Shown here: positions 8,621 through 16,799 of the stretch, in pieces
How the letters are laid out: the number at the start of each line of letters is the position of its first letter
Numbering within the stretch: position 1 is the first letter of the stretch
Source: Bordetella parapertussis
Lineage (GTDB): Bacteria; Pseudomonadota; Gammaproteobacteria; Burkholderiales; Burkholderiaceae_B
NCBI GenBank assembly: GCA_945865935.1
Contig: CAMBFI010000005.1
Coordinates: 1-64,000 of the forward strand
Direction: 5' to 3'
DNA length: 64,000 nucleotides
The notes under the pieces: model-generated
The model's database searches: none
What the model saw: only the letters and a program-made list of their open reading frames with translations
What the model was told of the DNA's origin: nothing
Position numbers and translations under genes: made by a program

Positions 8621-9976
8621 TTAAACCTCAATTTGTTGTCCCAGTAACGGCACACTCGCGGCCCATTTAAGCTCGTGCTTGATGCGTAGCCGCAAGCTAT
8701 CTGCTGCCGCTGGCTCGCCATGATTGAGAAAAACACCTTTTGGTGCGATTGGCGCCGTTTGTAGCCAGGCTAGGATCTCATTGGAGTCGGCATGCGCCGA
8801 CATTCCCGTAATCGATATCACTTCGGCGTTAATCGGAACATCTTCACCATAGATTCTGACAGTACGTTCACCCGCAAGCATTCGCGCACCACGCGTGCCT
8901 GCAGCCGGAAAGCCAGCAAACACAATCATATTGCGGTGATCTGGCGCCAAGGTCTTCAGGTGATGCAGCACCCGTCCACCGGTCGCCATGCCACTTGCTG
9001 AAATAATGACTGAAGGATAGCGAATGGCATCGAGCGCCCGTGACTCGTCTGGGGTACGAACCATTTTTGCGACCGAGCCCAAGGCCTTGCAGTCTTTGGC
9101 ATCTAACCGATGTTCGTCGCAGTGCCGTTGATAGATTTCAGTCATATCGATCGCCATCGGGCTATTTAGATAGACAGGTAGGTTTGGAATGGCGCCGCGT
9201 TGCTTGAGCCGGTGCAAGGCCAACAGAAGCTCTTGTGCGCGCCCAACGGCAAACGCAGGGATCACGACAATACCGCCGCGCACGGCGCATCGGTTCACCG
9301 CATCGGCGAGCTGTGCTTCGGGTTCGGTGGTTTCATGCACGCGATCACCGTAGGTGGATTCAACAACCACATAGTCTGCGTGATCAATCGGTGCAGGCGC
9401 CCGCATAATCTTGTCGCTAGAACGACCCAAGTCTCCGGAAAACAAGACAGTTTTTCCGTCTGCGGTAAGTTCAACGGTACTCGCACCCAAAATATGGCCG
9501 GCCGGGCGCAAACGCACCTTCACTCCAGGCGCGACTTCCAGTGCGCGTTCAAACTCGAGTGGCTTGAATAAACGAAGTGTTTTTTTTGCTTCGGCAACGG
9601 TGTACAACGGCAAGGCATGCGCATGCACAGTCGTATGGTGCCGGTTGGCAAAGTCCGCTTCTTCTTCTTGCAGCTTTGCGCTGTCTAGTAGTAGCCCGTG
9701 ACACAAGTCGATGGTTGAGGGTGTCGCGTAAATAGGACCATGAAAGCCTTGCTTCATGAGCACGGGAAGCGCACCAGAGTGATCTAGATGCGCGTGTGAC
9801 AACACCACCGCACTCAATTTGGTGACGTCTAGCGGCATCTCCGTGCGATTTAATGCACGGAGATTTTTGAATCCTTGAAACAGCCCACAATCGATGAGCA
9901 CTTGTGTTTGGATCGTACTAACAAGTGTTTTTGAGCCAGTAACCGTTCCCGCTGCGCCTAGGAATGTGAGTTTCAT
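8621..9976 (-). CDS. MBL-fold metallo-hydrolase with beta-CASP and RNA-specificity (RMMBL) domains
   Basis: A 451-residue zinc hydrolase of the beta-CASP family, the group containing CPSF-73-like and bacterial RNA-processing nucleases. The zinc motif HAHLDHSG lies at residues 61-68, with further MBL ligands at AGHILGAS and SGDLG and a VVESTYGDR segment entering the beta-CASP domain. The C-terminal part has the SASGMATGGR and TGMSAHAD blocks of the RMMBL motif. A good AAAGGA ribosome site precedes the ATG. It probably cuts RNA in the cytoplasm, but bacterial members outside the RNase J group are poorly characterised. It stands alone, with short gaps on both sides. Confidence 0.9.
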   Translation of the reverse strand: MKLTFLGAAGTVTGSKTLVSTIQTQVLIDCGLFQGFKNLRALNRTEMPLDVTKLSAVVLSHAHLDHSGALPVLMKQGFHGPIYATPSTIDLCHGLLLDSAKLQEEEADFANRHHTTVHAHALPLYTVAEAKKTLRLFKPLEFERALEVAPGVKVRLRPAGHILGASTVELTADGKTVLFSGDLGRSSDKIMRAPAPIDHADYVVVESTYGDRVHETTEPEAQLADAVNRCAVRGGIVVIPAFAVGRAQELLLALHRLKQRGAIPNLPVYLNSPMAIDMTEIYQRHCDEHRLDAKDCKALGSVAKMVRTPDESRALDAIRYPSVIISASGMATGGRVLHHLKTLAPDHRNMIVFAGFPAAGTRGARMLAGERTVRIYGEDVPINAEVISITGMSAHADSNEILAWLQTAPIAPKGVFLNHGEPAAADSLRLRIKHELKWAASVPLLGQQIEV

Positions 9977-10043
9977 GGTGATCCTTTGTTGCTAGTGTGT
10001 ACCCATGATACAGACTATTGCTAGGATCAAACCGCCCTACTTT

Positions 10044-10847
10044 TTAACGATTCTCAAACTTTGGTTTACGTTTCTCCGCAAAAGCCGTAATGGCTTCGCG
10101 ATGATCGTAGGTTGTTTGCACGAGTGCCTGATAGGCCGAAGCCATATCGAGTGAAACCGGCAAGCTCACATGCTGCGAGTCCCGTACCAATTTTTTGCTC
10201 GCACGAATGGCATGCACAGGATGCGAGGCGATGCGTGCTGCCATCGTCCTTGCCTCGTCCATCAGCGCAGCATCGTCCACCACTTTTGAAACCAATCCAA
10301 TTCGCGCGGCCTCTTCACCATCAAGAAAATCACCTGTAAATGTCATCTCGAACGCCTTAGACATTCCCACCGCACGTGGCAAAAACCAAGCACCGCCATC
10401 GCCTGACACCAGCCCTACTCGCGCAAAACTTTCAGCGAACTTCGCGCTGCGCGCTGCGATACGAATGTCACACATCGTCGCTAAATCTAAACCTGCTCCG
10501 ATTGCTGCGCCGTTTACAGCCGCGATGATGGGTGCTTCCAAGTTATAGATTGCGACCGGCACCCGTTGAATCCCTTCGGTGTAGTAACGGCGAACATCGA
10601 CGGGCGCCTTCTGCACGGCCGACGTGCTGCGATCTTGCATGCGTTTGACGTTACCACCGGAGGAGAACCCCTCGCCTGCACCCGTCAAGATCACGCAACC
10701 GACGCTATAGTCTTTATTAATTTTCGCGACATACTCGACGAGCATATCGTTAATTTCTGGCGACAGAGCATTGCGGGTATCTGGCTCGTTCAAGGTCAGA
10801 ATAACAATACCGCCCTCTTGTTCATACGTAACGGGTAATGCAGTCAT
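10044..10847 (-). CDS. enoyl-CoA hydratase/isomerase (crotonase) family protein
   Basis: A 267-residue crotonase. The oxyanion-hole motifs are visible: SSGGNVKRM near residues 62-70 and AAVNGAAIGAG near 108-118. The position of the first catalytic glutamate is aspartate (GAGLDLATMCDI), and the second glutamate of true hydratases is replaced in FARVGLVSGDGG. This pattern is closer to PaaG-like isomerases than to classic hydratases, so isomerisation or another CoA-ester reaction is more likely than simple hydration. AGGAG precedes the ATG. It is the third gene of an operon with an acyl-CoA dehydrogenase and a CoA-transferase, 45 bases after the latter. Confidence 0.88.
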   Translation of the reverse strand: MTALPVTYEQEGGIVILTLNEPDTRNALSPEINDMLVEYVAKINKDYSVGCVILTGAGEGFSSGGNVKRMQDRSTSAVQKAPVDVRRYYTEGIQRVPVAIYNLEAPIIAAVNGAAIGAGLDLATMCDIRIAARSAKFAESFARVGLVSGDGGAWFLPRAVGMSKAFEMTFTGDFLDGEEAARIGLVSKVVDDAALMDEARTMAARIASHPVHAIRASKKLVRDSQHVSLPVSLDMASAYQALVQTTYDHREAITAFAEKRKPKFENR

Positions 10848-10892
10848 ACGAATCTCCTACGGGTAGTATCCCGCCTGTATTAATGAAGACAG

Positions 10893-12092
10893 TTAAATCG
10901 TGCCTTCTTTCTTAAGTGCTTCAATGGCGGCGTCCGACATTCCTAGCCACTGTCCATAAATCTCTTGATTATGTTGTCCAAGTTTCGGACTCGATACGGT
11001 TGCCACGCGATCCGCACCGTGAATCATCAGTGGACTACCTGGCAAGACGATACGACCGAGATCTTCATCCTCAAACCATTCCAACATACCGCGCGCGTGC
11101 ATGTGCGGATCGTTCATCACTTCGATTAAGTTACGAACCGGTGCGGCGGGAAACCCATGCTGTTTGCTTAACGCAACCAGTTCATCGCGTGTGCGCGAGC
11201 TAGCCCATTGCTGCACCACCTCGTCTGTTTGGGAAAGATTCTCTACGCGTGCCTTGTTCGTGGAAAACCGTGGGTCATCTTTTAGATCCTCACGACCCAT
11301 TGCGGCCAGCATCTTGTGCCAGTGGGGCTCCGTGACACACACCACCGCAATGTGCCCATCGCTCGCTTCATAGACGTTATAGGGCGCTAGTGCCAAGCCA
11401 CCATGCCGATTACCCACCCGCGGCGGTAGAGCACCGCTCCCTCTGTAGGTAAAGCCAAGATTCGATGCGAGCGTAGGATAGGCCGTATCTTGCATCGCCA
11501 CTTCGACTAAGCGCCCCTCACCTGTTTGGGTGCGCTCATACAGAGCCGTCATGATGCCCGCATACAAATGCACACCGCTCAAAAAATCGACGATCGACGC
11601 CCCTGCACGCATCGGCGGGCCATCTGGCATCCCAGTCACGCTCATCATCCCAGACGACGCTTGAATCGTGACGTCCATGGCGAGGTTGTCGCGATCAGGG
11701 CCTGACAAGCCATACCCAGTACCCGTTCCATAAATCAACTGTGGATTGATTTCGTGCAGAACCGACCACCCTACTCCTAGGCGATCCATCACGCCAGGCG
11801 CAAAGTTTTCGATCACGATGTCTGCGCGCTTGATCATTTCCTTAAACAGTTCGCGACCGCCTTCTGTCTTTAGATTCAGCGTGACACCGCGTTTATTGGT
11901 GTTGAGCATCGCCATGGGCAACGAGGCACTACCGCTGACCTTGGCACGGATGCGCGAAGGCTCACCGTTTATTGGCTCTATCTTGATCACATCGGCGCCC
12001 CCTTTTGCCATCAAGAATGTTGCGTAAGGCCCCTGATATATTTGGGTGAGATCGATGACCGTGATGCCATCTAATGGTGTATTTTTCCGCAC
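10893..12092 (-). CDS. family III (CaiB/BaiF-type) CoA-transferase
   Basis: A 399-residue CoA-transferase of the formyl-CoA / crotonobetainyl-CoA family, which moves CoA between carboxylic acids through an aspartyl-anhydride intermediate. The catalytic aspartate is D169 in ASIVDFLSG, the position known for family members. Other blocks are GADVIKIEP, NKRGVTLNLKT, IENFAPGVMDRLG and GYGLSGPDRD. The start codon is GTG and directly abuts the TAA of the upstream acyl-CoA dehydrogenase; an AGAGG site inside that gene's end serves it. The tight coupling implies that it activates the acid that the dehydrogenase and crotonase then process. The actual acid is unknown. Confidence 0.92.
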   Translation of the reverse strand: MRKNTPLDGITVIDLTQIYQGPYATFLMAKGGADVIKIEPINGEPSRIRAKVSGSASLPMAMLNTNKRGVTLNLKTEGGRELFKEMIKRADIVIENFAPGVMDRLGVGWSVLHEINPQLIYGTGTGYGLSGPDRDNLAMDVTIQASSGMMSVTGMPDGPPMRAGASIVDFLSGVHLYAGIMTALYERTQTGEGRLVEVAMQDTAYPTLASNLGFTYRGSGALPPRVGNRHGGLALAPYNVYEASDGHIAVVCVTEPHWHKMLAAMGREDLKDDPRFSTNKARVENLSQTDEVVQQWASSRTRDELVALSKQHGFPAAPVRNLIEVMNDPHMHARGMLEWFEDEDLGRIVLPGSPLMIHGADRVATVSSPKLGQHNQEIYGQWLGMSDAAIEALKKEGTI

Positions 12093-13271
12093 TTAGCGTG
12101 CCTCTTTTAAAATCTTTTTAGCGATCGACATACGGTGCACTTCTGAAGGTCCTTCATAGACGCGCATCACGCGAATGCGTTGCGCCATCAAATGAAGCGG
12201 CATCTCTTTGGTGACACCCATGGCTCCAAAGGTCTGCATAGCGTGATCAATAACTTCTGCAGCCATCTCGGTTGCATACACTTTGATCATCGAGGCTTCG
12301 AACTTCACGTCTTGTCCCAAGTCCTGCTTACGCGCAGCATCCAGCACCATTAAGCGACAGGCATGCATTTTCATGGCGGCATCTGCAATCCACCACTGTA
12401 TAGCCTGACGATCGCTCAGCGGCATGCCAAACGTAACTCGTTGTTTGGCGTGAGTACACATCATGTCCAGTGCACGACGACACATGCCAATACACCACGC
12501 CCCCATCTGCAGGCGTCGTATCACCAGCCGCAGCTGCATCGGCGCGAAGCCCGCTCCGACCTCACCCAACAAATTCTCTTTGGGAATTCGACAATCTTCA
12601 AAAGCAAGCTCATAGGTGCGATGGCCGGCGAGCATAGGAATCTCACGCAAGATCTCAAAACCCTTGGTCCCTTTGTCTACGATAAAAGCCGTGATCCCTT
12701 CGTGACGCTTGCCTGAGCCGACACGCGCCATTACGACGACGAAGTCTGCAGCGGGCACACGACTAACCCAGATCTTGCGACCGTTAATCACCCAGCTGTC
12801 GCCATCCAACACGGCACGGGTCAACATGCCGGACGGATCTCCACCTGCGTTAGGCTCTGAAATTGCAATGGCCGACTTCGCGTCACCTGTCGCGTACGGC
12901 TCAAGATACTTTTTCTTTTGCTGCTCGTTGGCCGTTGCCATCAACATGTGGAGATTCGGCGAATCAGGTGGAAAGGTAAAGGGCACGACTGTGCGACCGA
13001 GCTCTTCGTTCAGCGCCATCAGCGTCACGGCCGGTAGGTTCGCACCGCCCATTGCTTCAGGTGCGTCCAGCGCCCACAAGCCCAACTCCTTGCACTTCGC
13101 ACGTAAGCTCGCTTCTTCGTCTTTGGTCAGTGCGCAGTGCTCTCCAGCGATCTCGCGGCTAAGCACTCCGGCCTCAAGTGGCATTAATTCCTGATCGACG
13201 AACTTGGCAACTAATTCGACGATCATCTTTGACTCTTCACTTTCTTGACCTGCTGCGTGATTCGTTTCCAC
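12093..13271 (-). CDS. acyl-CoA dehydrogenase family protein
   Basis: A 392-residue FAD-dependent acyl-CoA dehydrogenase. The N-terminal helical domain, the middle beta domain with AISEPNAGGDPSG (FAD and substrate binding), and the C-terminal helical domain with QTFGAMGVTKEMPL and the catalytic-glutamate region RVYEGPSEVHR are all in order. The start is GTG with CAGGAG upstream. It is the first gene of the dehydrogenase / CoA-transferase / crotonase operon, and its promoter must lie in the 195-base gap shared with the divergent doxX-like gene. Substrate chain type is not evident; the absence of a thiolase suggests a short specialised route rather than full beta-oxidation. Confidence 0.92.
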   Translation of the reverse strand: METNHAAGQESEESKMIVELVAKFVDQELMPLEAGVLSREIAGEHCALTKDEEASLRAKCKELGLWALDAPEAMGGANLPAVTLMALNEELGRTVVPFTFPPDSPNLHMLMATANEQQKKKYLEPYATGDAKSAIAISEPNAGGDPSGMLTRAVLDGDSWVINGRKIWVSRVPAADFVVVMARVGSGKRHEGITAFIVDKGTKGFEILREIPMLAGHRTYELAFEDCRIPKENLLGEVGAGFAPMQLRLVIRRLQMGAWCIGMCRRALDMMCTHAKQRVTFGMPLSDRQAIQWWIADAAMKMHACRLMVLDAARKQDLGQDVKFEASMIKVYATEMAAEVIDHAMQTFGAMGVTKEMPLHLMAQRIRVMRVYEGPSEVHRMSIAKKILKEAR

Positions 13272-13466
13272 TGCGCGCTCCTGTATGCGTATTCTGTCGG
13301 CTAATCATACCGAATAGTCAAAAAAGTAATCCTTAATACCGTAGTGGGATTTCCTTCCGTTCGCAAAAAAAATCCCCGAATACAACGGCTTGCTCTGTTA
13401 GCATTGTGCAACTGTGGCTTAGCTGATTCCTGCTAAGTTTTGGAGCACTCCACAAGAGGACACTTG

Positions 13467-13871
13467 ATGAATCGTTTCGATGATGCCGGTAAGCTAATAC
13501 TGCGCCTGACTGTTGGGCTCCTGATGCTATCCCATGGTCTACACAAGCTGATTCATGGCATTGATGGGATAAGCGCGCTCGTTGTGACCAACGGTTTGCC
13601 GAGCGCTCTGGCTTTCGGCGTGTATATCGGCGAAATCGTGGCACCAGCCCTCATGATCTTGGGAGTATTGACACGCCCCGCAGCGTTAGCCGTGGTGTTC
13701 AATATGCTCATTGCTATTTATTTAGCGCACAGCCACCAACTATTTCAACTGACGAAAACCGGAGGTTGGTTTCTTGAGTTACAGGGTTTCTTTTTGTTTG
13801 GAGCACTGTGCGTTGCACTACTAGGTGCTGGTAAATTCAGCATTGCCGGCACACGGGGGCGTTTTAACTAG
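13467..13871 (+). CDS. DoxX family inner-membrane protein
   Basis: A 134-residue membrane protein with four hydrophobic segments and the DoxX-family start (LILRLTVGLLMLSHGLHKL). The start at 13467 is supported by AAGAGG about 8 bases upstream; nine extra in-frame codons before it are not needed. DoxX-like proteins are linked to quinone-dependent or thiosulfate redox functions and to redox-stress responses, but the activity of this subgroup is not established. The stop codon TAG overlaps the stop of the opposite gene in a shared CTAG. It may belong with the redox-stress genes downstream, although it is separated from them by an opposing gene. Confidence 0.85.
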   Translation: MNRFDDAGKLILRLTVGLLMLSHGLHKLIHGIDGISALVVTNGLPSALAFGVYIGEIVAPALMILGVLTRPAALAVVFNMLIAIYLAHSHQLFQLTKTGGWFLELQGFFLFGALCVALLGAGKFSIAGTRGRFN

Positions 13872-14221
13872 CGGAAATCGCCAAAACGTTGCCGAATGTC
13901 CTGTATGTCAGAGTCGAACACGACGCGCGCTTGAGCCATACAAAGTCGCTGATCATCGCTTGGCATGCTTTTGCAGGCGTTTTGTGCGTCTTGATGTGCA
14001 GCCATCGCTTCGGCGCGAGCAGTCTTAAACTTTTGCTCAGGCGTGACATCCTCCTCGCCCCACCTCGCGGGATCTGGCTCGACGGTGTCTGGCCAGACAA
14101 TCGCAGGAACTGGAGGTAATGATCGTTGAGCCACACTGGCTGGCACCGATACACACAACGCGGCACCGAACATGAAGGCGCAGACAACTGAATCAACAAG
14201 CTTTGTAGGATTTCGAATCAT
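13868..14221 (-). CDS. small secreted protein of unknown function
   Basis: A 117-residue product read from the ATG at 14221, chosen because AAGGAG sits 6 bases before it; an upstream ATG in frame has no such site. The N-terminus is a signal peptide (hydrophobic core about residues 12-28, cleavage after ASVA). The mature part has a Pro/Trp-rich stretch, then a charged helical segment with two cysteines (NACKSMPSDDQRLC) that could form a disulfide loop. No family is recognised. It is divergent from the peroxiredoxin gene and ends inside the stop codon of the doxX-like gene. Confidence 0.65.
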   Translation of the reverse strand: MIRNPTKLVDSVVCAFMFGAALCVSVPASVAQRSLPPVPAIVWPDTVEPDPARWGEEDVTPEQKFKTARAEAMAAHQDAQNACKSMPSDDQRLCMAQARVVFDSDIQDIRQRFGDFR

Positions 14222-14275
14222 TTCCACTCCTTTGCTCAAGTCCACTTATTAATGTAACTGTACGCTCAATTACAA

Positions 14276-14854
14276 ATGAAACAAACACTTCCACTTAATA
14301 TGAAGCAACTACGCTTTCTTTGGCGTGCACTCGCAAGCGTCGTCGCATCGCTCTGTTTACAGTCTGTAGCACTGGCGCAACTGCAGCCGGGGGCCATTGC
14401 GCCTGCTTTCAGTGCGCCTGCAGCGTTGGCTGGCAAGACGTTTACCTTCACCCTCACCGAAGCACTGAAGACCGGTCCGGTGATTGTCTACTTTTATCCG
14501 AAAGCATTCACCAGCGGATGCTCGATTGAAGCAAACCTCTTTGCCCAGGCAACCGACGATTTTCAAGCGCTTGGCGCGACGGTCATCGGCGTCTCTGGGG
14601 ATGACATTGAGACACTTAAGAAATTTTCACTCGGGCCCTGTGGCGGCAAATTTGCCGTCGCAGCAGACCTAGACCGCACGACCATGAAAGCCTACCAAGC
14701 AACGATGTTTTTTTCATCCGCCATGGCAAGCCGCATCTCCTATGTTGTGACACCAGACCAAAAGATTTACTTCACGCACGCGAGCCTGAATCCAGATCAG
14801 CATGTCTCCACCACCCTTGCAGCGGTTAAGCGCTGGCGAGAGCAGACAAAATGA
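14276..14854 (+). CDS. exported peroxiredoxin (Bcp/PrxQ-like)
   Basis: A thiol peroxidase of the AhpC/TSA superfamily, 192 residues, with an N-terminal signal peptide ending at about residue 34 (VALA), so it should act in the periplasm. The peroxidatic cysteine is C82 in YPKAFTSGC, matching the P-x-x-x-T-x-x-C motif. The usual Bcp resolving cysteine five residues later is Asn (N87); the only other mature cysteine is C122 in GPCGGKFAVAAD, which could take the resolving role. A second possible ATG lies at 14300. The stop overlaps the photolyase start in ATGA, indicating one transcript and translational coupling. Confidence 0.88.
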   Translation: MKQTLPLNMKQLRFLWRALASVVASLCLQSVALAQLQPGAIAPAFSAPAALAGKTFTFTLTEALKTGPVIVYFYPKAFTSGCSIEANLFAQATDDFQALGATVIGVSGDDIETLKKFSLGPCGGKFAVAADLDRTTMKAYQATMFFSSAMASRISYVVTPDQKIYFTHASLNPDQHVSTTLAAVKRWREQTK

Positions 14855-16269
14855 CAAGTATTTGTTGGTTCAGAACCGATCTGCGGATTCATGACCAGCC
14901 CGCTTTATACGCTGCGGCGGCAACGGGTCCAACGATTGGGCTATTCATCATCTCTGAAGAGCAATGGGCCTCACATCAGGACGCACCGATCAAAGTGCAG
15001 TTCTGGCTTCGTGCGCTCAAAAGCTTATCCGCCGAGCTGGCCGATCTGAATATTCCGCTCAAACTACTTGTCGTACCACGATGGAAAAATGTACCTCAGG
15101 CTTTGCTAACGTTTGTGCAACAACACGGTGCTGAAGCGGTACATTGCAACCGCGAGTATGGCCTAAACGAGCGCAACCGAGATCGGGCGAGCTACAAGTT
15201 ACTCAAAGAGCATGGCGTCATGCTGACCGGGCACTTGGGTGCAACGCTGCTTGAGCCGGGCACGGTCAAGACCGGTGGCGATAGCTACTACCGAGTATTT
15301 ACGCCGTTTGCACGCGCGTGCCGCAGTGCACTGCAAGACCGCCCCTACAAACTGACGCCAGCACCCGCCAAGCAAGCGAAGTTGTCCTCGGTCAAGGCGG
15401 ATCCAGTTCCAGAGAATCTTCCCTATTGCGCGCAGGTGCCGCAAATCATTCGCGACGGCTGGCCAGCAAGTGAAGCAGAGGCGCATCTGCGGCTCGAGCG
15501 CTTTTCTGATGAAGCGATATACCTCTATCAGCGCGACCGCGATATTCCCGCATTACCAGGCACCAGCACGCTCTCACCCTATTTAGCTGCAGGCTTGATC
15601 TCTGCTGGCCAATGTTTACACCGTGCCATGATCTGCAATCAGGGTGAACTAGGTACCGGGCAATCAGGCATCACCACCTGGATCAACGAACTTTTATGGC
15701 GCGAGTTCTATCAGCATCTGCTGCACGGTTACCCCGAACTTTCCATGCATCAGCCCATGCGCCCACAGACAAACGCCATCGTCTGGCGTGACGCTGACGA
15801 GGACTTTAGTGCGTGGGCGAGCGGTCAAACTGGAATCCCGCTTATTGATGCTGCGATGCGCCAGTTATTACGGACTGGCTGGATGCATAACCGCTTGCGT
15901 ATGGTCGTGGCCATGTACTTGACCAAAAACATGCTGATTGATTGGCGTCGGGGCGAGGCCTTTTTTATGCAACATCTTATTGATGGCGAGCTTGCTGCCA
16001 ATAACGGGGGTTGGCAGTGGAGCGCCTCGACCGGTGCAGATTCGGCGCCCTATTTCCGCGTATTTAATCCTATTAGCCAGTCAGAACGTTTTGATCCGAC
16101 GGGCTCTTTTATTAAGCATTGGATCCCTGAGCTTGCTCATCTTAGCGCCAAGGAAATTCACGATCCGCTGCCGTTAACCCGTTCGGCTATCGGCTACCCA
16201 GTACAACGCGTCGATCTGCGCAGCTCTCGGCTACGCGCGATTGAGGCATTCTCTTCTCTTGCTCCTTGA
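14851..16269 (+). CDS. phrB: deoxyribodipyrimidine photolyase (class I CPD photolyase)
   Basis: A 472-residue flavoprotein that repairs UV-induced cyclobutane pyrimidine dimers using blue light. It has the N-terminal alpha/beta antenna domain starting ICWFRTDLRIHDQPAL and the C-terminal FAD domain with WINELLWREFYQHLL, TGWMHNRLRMVVAMYLTK and the strongly conserved NNGGWQWSASTGAD / RVFNPISQSERFDP blocks that bind FAD and DNA. Length and motifs fit the E. coli PhrB class. It is sandwiched between a peroxiredoxin (4-base overlap) and a glutathione peroxidase (8-base gap), an arrangement suggesting joint induction by light or singlet-oxygen stress. Confidence 0.95.
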   Translation: MTSICWFRTDLRIHDQPALYAAAATGPTIGLFIISEEQWASHQDAPIKVQFWLRALKSLSAELADLNIPLKLLVVPRWKNVPQALLTFVQQHGAEAVHCNREYGLNERNRDRASYKLLKEHGVMLTGHLGATLLEPGTVKTGGDSYYRVFTPFARACRSALQDRPYKLTPAPAKQAKLSSVKADPVPENLPYCAQVPQIIRDGWPASEAEAHLRLERFSDEAIYLYQRDRDIPALPGTSTLSPYLAAGLISAGQCLHRAMICNQGELGTGQSGITTWINELLWREFYQHLLHGYPELSMHQPMRPQTNAIVWRDADEDFSAWASGQTGIPLIDAAMRQLLRTGWMHNRLRMVVAMYLTKNMLIDWRRGEAFFMQHLIDGELAANNGGWQWSASTGADSAPYFRVFNPISQSERFDPTGSFIKHWIPELAHLSAKEIHDPLPLTRSAIGYPVQRVDLRSSRLRAIEAFSSLAP

Positions 16270-16277
16270 GACCAAAC

Positions 16278-16799
16278 ATGTCCCTCGAACAATTAAGTGC
16301 GATTACCATCGATGGCAAACCCCAGCAGTTCTCAGACTACGTTGGAAAGGTGCTTCTTTTCGTAAACGTCGCTTCAAAGTGCGGTTTCACTAAGCAATAC
16401 GCTGAGCTCGAAGTTCTTCAGCAAGAATTCGGTGCGCAAGGGTTCACGGTACTGGGTTTCCCCTGTGACCAGTTCGGCCATCAAGAGCCTGGCGATAACG
16501 CTGAGATCGCCGCATTCTGCGACACGCAATTCAAAGTCACCTTTCCAATGTTCGCTAAAGTTGAGGTAAACGGCCCGAACGCTAGTCCGGTCTTTGAGTG
16601 GCTAAAGCAAGAGAAAAAAGGTCTCTTTGGCACTGAAGCCATTAAGTGGAACTTCACGAAGTTTCTGGTGGCGCGTGACCAGCATGTGCTCGACCGCTAT
16701 GCCCCAGCGACCAAACCGCTTACCCTGCGTGAAGATATTAAACAGGCGCTTTCAGCCCCGTACACTTCGGCTAGTCAAAAAACGGGAATACCAACGTGA
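16278..16799 (+). CDS. glutathione peroxidase (cysteine type)
   Basis: A 173-residue thiol peroxidase of the GPx family that reduces hydrogen peroxide and organic hydroperoxides with thioredoxin or glutathione. The three hallmark blocks are present: NVASKCGFTKQY with peroxidatic C35 in place of selenocysteine, GFPCDQFGHQEPG with the catalytic Gln, and KWNFTKFLV with the catalytic Trp and Asn. The ATG at 16278 gives the normal family N-terminus; a TTG four codons earlier is also open. There is no signal peptide, so it is cytosolic. It is the third gene of the photolyase operon and overlaps the next gene in GTGA. Confidence 0.93.
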   Translation: MSLEQLSAITIDGKPQQFSDYVGKVLLFVNVASKCGFTKQYAELEVLQQEFGAQGFTVLGFPCDQFGHQEPGDNAEIAAFCDTQFKVTFPMFAKVEVNGPNASPVFEWLKQEKKGLFGTEAIKWNFTKFLVARDQHVLDRYAPATKPLTLREDIKQALSAPYTSASQKTGIPT

